Assembly (NCBI GenBank): GCA_010279815.1
Contig: QEOQ01000427.1
Coordinates: forward strand, 309,566-373,565
Direction of reading: 5' to 3'
DNA from: Brachionus plicatilis
Lineage: Eukaryota; Rotifera; Eurotatoria; Ploima; Brachionidae
DNA: 64,000 bases
Below the pieces are notes generated by a model, which was given only the letters and a program-made list of their open reading frames with translations, had not been told where the DNA came from and did no database searches. Of the stretch, positions 34,101 through 44,317 are shown piece after piece. Position 1 is the first letter of the stretch. Every line of letters starts with the position of its first letter. Position numbers and translations under genes: made by a program.

Positions 34101-35421
34101 CATAGAATTTTTTTAAGGTATTAAATATAGAAAAACAATTTAAAAATAATTATCATTTTTTTTCAGAATTTTTTTCAATTTGTTTGAATAATCACTCCGA
34201 GAGGTTATTCAAAAAAATTGAAAAAATATTTAAAATTTTCCCTTAATCTACAAAAACGAAAATTTCAATTGAAAAAATTTACTTCAAGAGTTAATAACAT
34301 TTTAAATGTGTTCATAACAATTTTTTTTAATTGATTTAATCTTAAAATTCTTCTGTTAAAGTTTTTAACCTAATTTCTATGAAAAAAAAATTCTATGAGA
34401 ATATATCTATGAAAAATTCTTCTACCAAAATTAATTCTATGAGTTTTGTTTAATTTATTAATTAAAACTATGAATTTATTTTTCGATGAATTAATAAATC
34501 ATCATCAAAAATTGATCATAAACTTCAACTTGCCATAAAAGCTAGATTTTATTTTTCCTGGTTAAAAATAATTTTTTGACCAACAAAAAAAATTACCGAA
34601 AACGGAAAAACTTTTCTGTCTTTGGTAGTTGAGTCACCAAATCCGAATGCCGGTATACGACCATCTATATCAAAACATTCCAGCGTTTTGCCCAAAATCT
34701 CTATGACTTTTTGATAAGGATTTTTGATGTCTTCATCACAATAGTGCAGAGAGCGCCCATTAAAGGTCATCAAACCATTTTCCAAATTACTTATTGTAAA
34801 ATCAATTCCAAAAATCAACTGACTGTTCTCCAGACCAGCTGTTTTGATAGCATCTGCCACTTCTCTCAAGTCTTTGAAATGATCTCCTATTGCCTGCAAA
34901 TGTTTGACATTGAACAATTCCAAAATAGAGTTCTGACTGCCTGATTCTGTCTTATCACTATTGTCACTGGTGCTTTCTTTTTTCAAGATTCTCTTTTCCA
35001 AACTTTTGACCACTTCATCATGATCTCTTTCATCCACATTGTCAACCAGTGAGTCTGGCTCTTTTTCTTGAACCTTGGGCTTGATCGTCACTTGCTTTGG
35101 TAAAGAATTTTCTTCCGAAGATTCGTAAATGGTCGGATATTTTGTCTGATACTCGCTACGGATGTGGCGTTTTTTCAAATTTTCCAGCAATAACAAGTCT
35201 AGCTCGTCCTCCTCGTGGCCAGAGGAGCACTCGATTTTTTCCTGTTCCTTCTGAGACTCTTTGCATTTAGAGGGCTGCAGGAACCAAATAAAAAATCCCA
35301 AAATACCCAAAAAACTGAGCCAATAGACCAAATTGAACGAGCTTAGCAAACCGTGGAAAATTGTTGACCAAAATGGCTCCGATTTTTCGGTCTCAATTGT
35401 TTTATGGGCGGATTGCTGAAG
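31198..35421 (-). CDS. RGLG/copine-type vWA-domain protein with N-terminal membrane anchor
   Basis: Exons 34597-35421 (open upstream, first exon not certain) and 31198-31656, about 427 aa. The first 50 residues contain one hydrophobic segment, [14 protein letters not shown], followed by an acidic, disordered stretch. From about residue 165 the vWA/copine domain reads [11 protein letters not shown] (MIDAS, DxTxS), [52 protein letters not shown] and [14 protein letters not shown]. These blocks match plant RGLG ubiquitin ligases and copines, but no RING finger or C2 domain is visible. The protein probably binds divalent metal or partners at the membrane. A possible initiator exon (ATG ATC GAT CTG at about 35514, followed by gttgag) would add four residues. 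The 2.9-kb intron is full of foldback repeats. Confidence 0.8.
32069..32390. repeat. Degraded AAGTCA-family repeat
   Basis: Starts CGGAGTTGGTCAAAAGTC and contains many AAAGTCAAGTC words in both orientations. It resembles the MITE family at 36675-36793 and 53365-53825. The ends are not resolvable. Confidence 0.45.
33646..34533. mobile_element. Foldback element with a second element nested in its right arm
   Basis: The left arm, 33646-33703, reads GGCAAAGTTTATGATCAATT then CAAATCAAACTAAAACTAT. Its complement is split: 33970-34011 carries ATAGTTTTAGTTTGATTTG, and 34505-34533 carries AAACTTCAACTTGCC. The inserted 34012-34504 segment has its own opposed words (ATAGAATTTTT/AAAAATTCTAT). A single-arm relative lies at 55570-55728. 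Confidence 0.65.
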
Positions 35422-35569
35422 CTAAAATATTAATCAAATTTATTACCAAGCATAAAATAATAAACTAATCAATTAAACCATAAAGTTTCATGACTCAACC
35501 AGATCGATCATTTGTCATAAAAAAATGACTATAAATTTGTTTGCATTAAACAGAATTTATTAAAAAAAA
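35422..35569. promoter_or_regulatory. Divergent promoter region between the vWA and beta-hydroxylase genes
   Basis: Only about 150 bp separate the first recognised vWA exon (-) and the beta-hydroxylase ATG (+). The segment must hold the 5' ends of both unless more distant exons exist. A ttaaacag acceptor-like site lies about 16 bp before the + strand ATG. Confidence 0.4.
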
Positions 35570-38500
35570 ATGTTAGCTAAATATTTCTTGGCTTTGGTAC
35601 TAATCAATTTTGCGGCAGCTTCAAGTGACTTCAAATATTCAACAGTCCTTGATCATGAGAACAATGTCCGCTTGAAGTGGAAGATAGAGGAGAAAAACTC
35701 GCATTCATTTGCGGTATTTAATCTAATGGCAAAAATTGACCAACTTCCTGTAATGATTGGTTTTGGTGCGTCTGACCGTGGAGAAGTCTACAATGCTGAT
35801 CTAGTTGTGTTCGAACTAGATCGTGGTTTTATAAAATACTTTGATTCTCATACAGATGATAAGGGCATTCTCAAATTGGACAAAAAATTAGATTATGATT
35901 TACTGGACTTCAAAATTTCCAATTTTGGTGACAAAATTGAGATTTTATTCGAAAGAAAATTGGACACATGCGACCCATATGATTACCTGATTGAAACAGG
36001 AACTGTTCACTTGGTTCATTTTATTTTGTACAATAACAAATTTTATCCAAATTTGTCAAGCTTATACCTGAGAGAATTTTTGCCAGAAAAAGATTCGCAT
36101 TCTTGGGACATGAAGCACACTCAATTGGTCAAGAGCTCTTATTTTGATGAAGTTGTGCAAAAATTTGATGCCCAGAAAACTCAGCACTTTGAAATGAGAA
36201 ACAATGAAGTGGCGTTGCCAGAGCAAGATACGACCTATTGGTGCAAAGTGTTCAAATTGGATGAGAAGTTTAGATACAAACATCACATTGTGGCCTATGA
36301 GAGTGTTATATCAGAGGCTAGCAAAGGAATTGTGCATCATATGGAGTTGTTCCACTGTTTCTACGACCCTAGAGAGGATATGAAAAATTATGATGGTCCG
36401 TGTAAATCGGAGGGAAAACCTGCCGGTCTTACTCAATGTAGAAAAGTAATTGCTGCATGGGCTATGGGAGCTGGAAGATTTGTTTATCCTGACGAGGTTG
36501 GAGGGGTAGTTGGTGGTGAGCATTTTTCACCATACGTTGTCTTAGAGATTCATTATGATAACCCTAAATTGAGGAAGGATGTCATCGATAGTTCTGGTAT
36601 GAGAGTTTTTTACATCGGTGGACCAGGACAAAAATTAAGAGAATATGATGCAGGTAGAATATAAAATTTATTTTCAGAGTTGGTCATAAGTCAAAATCAG
36701 ATTTGACTTTAAAAAATTTTATAAAAATTATTTAAAAAAAAGTTTTTAATTGATTTTGACTTAAAGTTTATTTTTGACTTTTTTCCAACTCTGTTTATTT
36801 TCTATGGCAAAGTAAAAGAATTTGATTAAAAAGTTAAAGTTAACATTTTAATTATGATTTAAAATTAAATTAAGGATCAAAAATGAGAGAAAAAAAGGAA
36901 AAATAAAAATTCATTTGGCAAGCTGAGCAGTTTAAAGGTTCTATTATGCTTCTCAAGTTACAGTAGATTTTTTTTTCTTTTTATAAATTCTTAAAGTTCA
37001 TTTTGAGTCTTTTAAAGATTATTTGAATTGATTTAGTTGAAATCCTCTTAGATTTGTAGAGTTTAATGAGATTTTTGTGTAAAATTAACGATCTGTTATT
37101 AACCTTTTTTATATGTGTTTTACATTTGATCATTAAAAGTGCATTTTTTAATCAAAAACATATTATTTTTCGTAGTTTGCGTAGTTTTCTTTTTAAATTT
37201 TAAATTTTTTAAAAATTAAATCTCCTATATTTTCTAAACATTATATTAGTGCTTAATTACCTAATTTTTCATTATTTTTAGTAAGTTTACGTAACCTTAC
37301 CTCAATTTTAGTGAGTGAGGATGTGTAATTTTGCGTTAAATGACACAAATTTTGGTAAAATTTGACAAAATTTTTAAATGCAAATATACCTCATCAAAAT
37401 AAAATTCAAAGTAAATTAAATTAAAATCAAAAAAATTTTAAAAGAAAAATTATAATTATTAATAAATTTCTATAATTAATAAATGTTCATTGCTAATAAG
37501 ACTTTTTTGTCTATTAAAATGCTAAAGCATGATATTAAATGCTTTGTGAGAAAATCCGGCTGCAAAAAAAGTCTAGTAGTAGAAGTTTTTGCTGCGGAAT
37601 CTTACATGTTGATTGTCTTAGCCCATCACGGGGTTGTGAAGTTGGTTTCAATTCGATCATTTCAATTCAGAAAAACTTGGATAACTTTTTTACTAAAAGA
37701 GATAATTTAGTTCTGTAAAATGCTCAATTATAAGCAAATTTGCTTAATTCAGTAAAATAAGTCTGCAAAATACTCTGCAATTTTATGCATTTTGCATACC
37801 ATTAAAAAGTATTTAAATCAATTGTGCACTTACTTTGCAGAGTTTTTGCAGACATATATTTTCGGATTAAGCAAAGTTGCTTAAACATTAAGCATTTTAC
37901 AGAACTAAATTATTCCTTGTAGTAAAAAAGTTATTCAAATTTTTCTGAATTGAAACGATCAAATTGAAATGAACTTCACAACCCCGACCATCACCACGAT
38001 TTGGCAGTGTGGAACTGTAGCCCCACCATGAGTATAAACAATCATGCCCTCTAAAAATAATGTAAAATTACGTAATTCTGGACCTTTTATAGAAGAACTG
38101 AAATAAAAAAAAAGAATTAAATTCTCAAGTGTAATTGAGTATCTTAAATAATTCAGAATTGTTAGAAGAAAGAAAAAAATTTACATTTTTCTAAAAATAG
38201 TTCAATCTCTCAAAAAAATATTAATAATTTAAAGAAAATAAATAATTATTATGTTAGGAATTTGCATAAAGTAAATAGAACAAAAGCTGAAAAATTTGTG
38301 ATTGGAAAATAATTTTTATCTTTCTTTATGAAACCTTTTTTCTATAAGATGAGAATAAAGAAAGGATTATAAATATTTTGTATTGATTTATCATTATAAT
38401 CTATTTTAAACATATGTATAAAAAAAACAGCATAGTTAAAACAAAAAGCTTGTTAGAAAAAAAATTATAAAAACTAAGTTAAATGCCTTATGCCTTAAGG

Positions 38501-40067
38501 TTAAAATATTTTAGATTTAGTAAATTAACTAATTCTAGTAAATACAGAAAATACCAGTATTTTTTTGGCTTCCTGGAGAGTTATTTGGAGCCAAAGCTAA
38601 AATATTATCTTTTAAAAATAATCAGCAACAAATTAATATTAATATTCAAACTTGTTTTCTTTAAGCAATAAAAATAAAACAACTTATCAAAATTTGTTAA
38701 ATACTTGTTACATTTTTAAGCCTTTAATGAGTGTTTATTTAGGAGGATAAAAATCTGTAACTAAAAAAAAATTTAATGGAACAACAAAATTTAAATTTTA
38801 TCGTAAATTCTTTAAAAATTCCTTTAATTTTTTTATTTTTTTATAGAACCAAAAACATCATCATTTTTTTATCTCATTGCTAATTTTAATTTAAGTCAAT
38901 TTTGGAATTATCAATTGACCAGATTTTTGACTTTAATAATAAATTGATCAGAAAATTGACTTTAAAATTAAAAAAAATTAAAATTTTTCATTCACATAAA
39001 AATATTATTTTAAAAAATACAGCGAAAACAATTTTGCTTTATTCATGAATGAATTAATTTAATAAAATGGGATTTTTATAGTTTAGAACTAAAACATTAA
39101 GTCAATTTTTAATGTATCCACATTTAAACCGTGCTTGAAAATTCTATTTTATCAACTAAATTAATTACCTAAATGTCAACTAATTTTGTGTAATTTTCTC
39201 ATCGATCAATCGGCTGAAAGGAACCGATTTTACTCATTGCTTTTAGTCGATTTATTTATATTTAAAAAAATAAAAATATGAAAAATAAATAAATTAATTA
39301 ATTGAAAAAAAATGAAAGGTATAATGGAAGTTGGTCTGGAATATAATCCGAAAAACTCCATTCCTCCCAAAGCTCTATCATTTCACCATCATGGCTACTG
39401 TTTAAGTGAATGCACGGAAAACAGTTTGCCAGAACAAGGCATCACAATATTCGCCTCTCAGCTGCATACCCATCTTACTGGACGCAAAGTATGGACAAGT
39501 CTTGTTCGTGACAACCAAGTGGTTCAAATTATAAACAGTGACAATCACTTTGATCAAATGTTCCAGGAAATTCGTCTTCTTCAAAGACCAGTCCGGGTTT
39601 ATCCGGGTGATGCACTAATAAACACATGTGTTTTTGAGACCATGGATAGGGATAACATGACATTTGGTGGATATTCGATCCGAGACGAAATGTGCCTCAA
39701 CTACATCCACTATTATCCATTATCAAGTCTAGAACTTTGCAAAAGTTCGATTTATGATCAAGTTTTGGAAGATTTTTTTGAAAAAATCAATTATTATGAT
39801 CTGGCTGAGACCAATAAATACAAGACTATAGAGGAAAATTTTAATTCAATTCAATGGAATCAAGTTAACAGCCGAATATTGAGCAAAATGTATGATAAAG
39901 CTCCTATTTCGTTTTCATGCAACTCGTCAGATGGTCAGCACATAGCCAATGTTTATGGAAGATACAATCAAAAGGAATTCTTTGAAGTGCCACAAATAAC
40001 AAATCTAAGATCAGACAGAGCACCCTTAGATCCTGTTATTGCCAGTGAATGTCATGACATGAATTAG
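35570..40067 (+). CDS. Tbh: Tyramine/dopamine beta-hydroxylase (copper type II monooxygenase)
   Basis: Exons 35570-36653 and 39319-40067 join in phase as YDA-G-IMEVGLEYNP, giving 610 aa (human DBH about 617). Order of parts: signal peptide MLAKYFLALVLINFAAASS, then a DOMON domain (about residues 25-165). Next is the CuA lobe with TYWCKVF, KHHIVAYE, VHHMELFHC and LEIHYDNP. The CuB lobe has IFASQLHTHLTGRKV, FQEIRLLQRP, PGDALINTC and DEMCLNYIHYYP (copper Met). HTHLTGRKV, LELCKSSI and CNSSDG match DBH/TBH rather than MOXD1-type enzymes, as recalled. All copper ligands are present. In protostomes the enzyme makes octopamine from tyramine in secretory vesicles. The 2.7-kb intron carries two MITEs. 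Substrate choice is inferred from phylogenetic expectation. Confidence 0.9.
36675..36793. mobile_element. 119-bp hAT-like MITE with perfect 8-bp duplication
   Basis: Ends CAGAGTTGG and CCAACTCTG with AAGTCAAAATC/GATTTTGACTT inside. TTTATTTT is repeated exactly at 36667-36674 and 36794-36801. It inserted 13 bp after the donor of the beta-hydroxylase intron. Confidence 0.8.
37630..37986. mobile_element. Foldback MITE with inverted repeats over 110 bp
   Basis: The left arm begins GGGGTTGTGAAGTTGGTTTC, passes CAATTCAGAAAAACTTGGAT and reaches TTTAGTTCTGTAAAATGCT. The right arm is its reverse complement, ending GAACTTCACAACCCC. Flanks CCCATCAC (37622-37629) and ACCATCAC (37987-37994) could be an 8-bp duplication with one change. 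The centre contains GCAGAG and ATGCATTTTGC words shared with the 33.6-kb element. Confidence 0.8.
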
Positions 40068-40690
40068 GACTTATTTTTTAAATAAAAATAAAATTTAATA
40101 TTTTAAATAAAATAAAGTTTAATTTGCTGAATGTTTTTTGAAAATTAAATTTTTTCTTTTATGACCTGGTGGACACTAAAATCCTGGTTTGAAGTTCTAT
40201 AAATAAAAAATTCAAGATCAGACAGAGCGCTGGATCCTGTAATTGCCAGTGAATGTGGTAATGTGAAAAACTTACTAAATTTATAATAAAAAAATTTTAA
40301 AAATGGTTAAAATAAATCAGATATTTTTTTATTTTAAATTTTTACATTGGAATACAAATGATTTATTTTTAATTACAATTTGTGAAAAAGTCTACTTAAA
40401 ATAACTTTTATTAAAAGTTATTTAATTGCCAGTGAATTTCAAGCCATGAATTAGGATTTTTTTTTGTATAAGAATTAATTTAATATTTTAAATAAAATAA
40501 ACTTAAGTTTTCTTAATTTTTTTTGAAAATTAAAATTTTATTTTAATGATTTACACTAAAATCCTGGTTTGAAGTGCCATGAGTAAAAAATCTGAGATCA
40601 GACTGAGAACTCTTGGGTCCTGTAATTGCCAGTGAATTTCATGACATGTATTAGGATTTTTTCAAACAAAAAAATTAATTTAATATTTTA
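40007..40690. repeat. Decayed tandem copies of the beta-hydroxylase 3' end
   Basis: The last coding bases and 3' flank (AGATCAGACAGAGCACCC, ATTGCCAGTGAATGTCATGA, then TAAATAAAATAAAG and CACTAAAATCCTGGTTTGAA) recur downstream. GATCAGACAGAGCGCTGGAT is at about 40217, ATTGCCAGTGAATTTCAAGC at about 40426, and GATCAGACTGAGAACTCTTG with ATTGCCAGTGAATTTCATGA at about 40598-40645. Unit spacing is about 200 bp. The copies lack the rest of the exon and are noncoding. Confidence 0.8.
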
Positions 40691-43600
40691 AATAAAATAA
40701 AGTTAAATTTATTAAAAGATTTTAGAAAATTCGAAAAAAAAATTTATGATCTGTTGGACACGGAAATTCTGGTTAAAATGGACATGCTATAATCAATAGG
40801 CTTACCTTGCATTTGAAGCTCATTTTTTCTTCTATGAAAATAAAACTTGATTCTTGCTATTGTACGGGTTGAGGCGTCTAGGAAGTTGTTAAAACACAAT
40901 AGACAGATAAATAACCTAAAAAAAGAATGTTTTCAATGCTATTAACATTTGGTTGAAGAGAAACAAAAAAGCTAGTTAAAAAATCTAATTGTAAATCAAT
41001 AAATGAGCTCTTTTTCAAAGTTTTTTTCTATAAGCTGAATTAAGCTTGAATAGAATTTTCATAAGATAATGCCTGATAGAAAAGTTTTGTATAATTTGAT
41101 AATATTTTATCCAACAAATTTAAAGCTTGAGTATTGACACATCGTTATTAATGAGTCAATAAATCGAATTTAAACTGATTGATTGAATATTCGATTTGTG
41201 GTTTGAATATTATGCAGGCTTTCCAAGTCATTTTTGCCGTTCCCAATGGCATCATCAACAATCTCTCATTATCTACAATATCTTATGAGTTAAGCTACAG
41301 GTGCTCCTGGTATATAACGAATAGAATAACTCTAATAAAACTTATTTGCATAAAAGTATGTGCTTAGTATCAAAAAAAAATATTTTCTCTTGTGTAGATC
41401 AGCCAAAATTGATTTAGTAAAGATGCATAATGATAATCTTATAATTAATTTCTAAAAGCTTTACTCAACCATACTGTCTGGATCCGATGAGAAAAATTTT
41501 CGGAGCTATTTAAAGTAAAATATTTGAAAAATAGAAATTAATTTTTAATATGAATATGAAAAATTGTCACATCGACTAGAGGTGACGAATCTTAAATTTC
41601 ACAATTAATTTTTTAAGTGTTTAAGTGAAAAATTTTAATTAAAAATTTATTTTATTGAAAAAAAAAAGAAGCCTGTGGAATATTTTAACTTCTGCTAATT
41701 TTAATCCGAAATAAAAATATAATTAAACATTTTTTACTTTTATTAAATTTTTGTTTGTTAAAAAATATAATCTTAGACAATGTATTTAATATTTGAATAT
41801 TTTAAGCTTCTTTTGATTTGAAACTTAAACGAAACAAAAATATCAAAATATTTTTTAGTTCTTCTGAAATATTAACTATGGAAGTCGAATTGTGATTTCA
41901 ATTTTTAAAATTTAAATGACAAGTTTTTTTTTATAAAAAAAATTTGTAATTTCGCAAGCTTATAAAAAGATTTATTGATATTTTTTCACCATTTTATCAG
42001 ATACCCAATTAATTTATTTTCCTGTTTAAAATAAATATTTTTGAATTATTTGGTGTAACCTAATTTTTAAAATAGATGTCGTGATTGATTTCTAAACTTA
42101 TTTGAATTTTTGTCAGAATAAGCCTTTGATTGCTAATTTTAAATTAAATTTGAATTAAAAAAAAGTACTGCATTTTCAATAAAATTTCATTTATTTATCA
42201 TTTAGAAAAAATTTAATGGAAAATATATTCAAATGATAATCAATTTGAACATCTCACTTGGACATTCTTTTCAGATTAAAAATTATATATTCAGCAACTC
42301 TTCCTTAAGCGATGGGTTCGTGGCCTTTATCATACCTCTAAAAGCTCTTATTCATAAAAGATTTGTTTTAAATTAAATCAACTTTATTTTTTTAAAAGAT
42401 GCTAATTAAAAATGTTTTTTAAATAGCTAGAAGAAATAAAATTTAAATTTCAAATTTGAATAAAAAGGTGATATCTAGACTAAAAATGGAATAAATGCAT
42501 TCTAATTCTAAAAAAAATTTTAAACTAATATTTTTTATTTTTTCCTCTTATTTTCGGCTTAATTTAATCATTAGTCTATTTTTGCAATTCAATTAATTTC
42601 GAATGATTGCAAATTTGATTCACTTTTTAATTTTTTTTGAACAATTAAAATAAATTTTTAACATTTTTGAATTTAATTGCATTCTTTTTTGATTTTCGGG
42701 ACAAAATAAGTTCTGAATGAAAAAATTTCGACTCAAAAATGTATTTCAAAATTAAAATGAATTTTCCAGCATCAATTGAGAAAAAAATTGAAAAATATGT
42801 TTATTTGTTTTAAGTGAACATTCAACGGCGCTCTTGACTCATATTTGCCAAAGCGTCTATTATTTTGACCTTGTTCAAGCTAAATTTAAATCAAATTAAA
42901 TTTAAATTGTCACAAAACATGTTTTAAAACTGTTTGAATTCCATTGATTTTTGCCCAAATTTAAGCCAAATTTTCAATATTTTCTCTCTTTAATTGTATT
43001 TAAATTTTTTGAAAATTTTTTTTTATCAAAAATAAATTAATTCCAAGCTTTATTTAGCAAATAAAAATTCAAAAATATTAAATTGGAAAAAAATTTGCTA
43101 CACACATACGCCAAATAGGCTCTAATGGCATAATTGGCACTATTCAAATACTAAAATAATTCGCCAAGTTTTTCAAAGCTTTAATTGCTCCATACGGACG
43201 TCAATTGAATGCTGATCAACAATTGTGCACAGACTTCGATTATCGGACATCTAAATAATTAATAGAAGTGCAAAAATAGGGGGGCAGGGATATGAAAAAA
43301 ACTTTTAAAATAGTCACCCTTATTAATAATTTAAGCTAGTCAAATATTTTTAATTCGCGTCGAAAAGTTCTCTTTCATGCTCGGATTAATTCCTGTTGAG
43401 CAAATAATCCATTAAATTCTCTAAATTGCTACTTTTTGTGCTGAGGCTAGACTATGACAAAAGTGGTGGAGCAAAATTTAGCTTATGAGAAACATTTCTT
43501 TGTACAATATCGGGTACCGCGCTCAAATCAATTGAAATCTGACACCCAAGGTAAATTTATACTAAAAAATCTCGAATGTCATATCCTCAATGCCGAGTTG

Positions 43601-44317
43601 GATAGCATTTTTGATTAAAAAAATTCACCTAAATCTCACCTTAGAAACAAGAATAGTAAATAAGAGAGAGAAAAAAAATTTTATGTAAGAAATAGCTGCC
43701 AGGTTGGGCGAAAGCGTCCAATTTTACTCTGAAACAAAAAATTGGCACCAGTTGATCGTGTAAACAACACCTGCGCATGTGTATCAAGATTTAGAACTAA
43801 TTCAAGACTAAAAGGCTGTTGAGAGGCATAGCTATTTTTTCGAAGCAGCACATTTGACTGAAGTCTTTCAATAGCTTTCAAAAGAATCTCTAGAATGTTT
43901 TTTTTGAAAAAAAAAAATTTTTTTTTTTTATTTTTCTTTAAAATAACAACGACAACTGAAATAAATTTTTTCCAATTTTTTTTTGTTCTAATTACATCAC
44001 TAGCGTATTCGATAGTGAAAATCTTGTTTTCAAAACAAACAAAATTAAATAAAGCTTAACAAAAATCCAATTTACCTTTATGGTACCACAAGTGTAAGTA
44101 ATTATTTTCAAGAACAACAAAGTTTTTTCAACATTTATATTTTTGATCAAAATTAAGAATTGTATTTCTTGTTGTATTTAGCAATAAAAAGTTTACACAA
44201 CCACTCAGCAATCGCACAACCTTTTTTTTTCTTTTATCCAAAACACCTTTTTCTAACTATATTTAGCAGAAATTTAGAAATTCGAATGAATTTCGTACGA
44301 TCATTAACAAAATATCA
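40691..44317. other. Intergenic between beta-hydroxylase and DOMON-mucin
   Basis: Mostly AT-rich without structure. Two stretches have more coding-like composition. One is 43454-43549 (+), ATG to a gtaaat donor, reading MTKVVEQNLAYEKHFFVQYR. The other is 43681-43900 (-), described separately. Neither could be linked to a gene. Confidence 0.4.
43681..43900 (-). other. Exon-like open frame, unidentified
   Basis: After a cattctag acceptor, the minus strand reads LKAIERLQSNVLLRKNSYAS and continues as FSLELVLNLDTHAQVLFTRS. A gtaaaat donor candidate follows ANFLFQ, and the open frame runs on to TAA at 43681. Base composition is less AT-rich than the surroundings, which favours a real or former exon. 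I do not recognise the protein and found no flanking exons. Confidence 0.35.
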
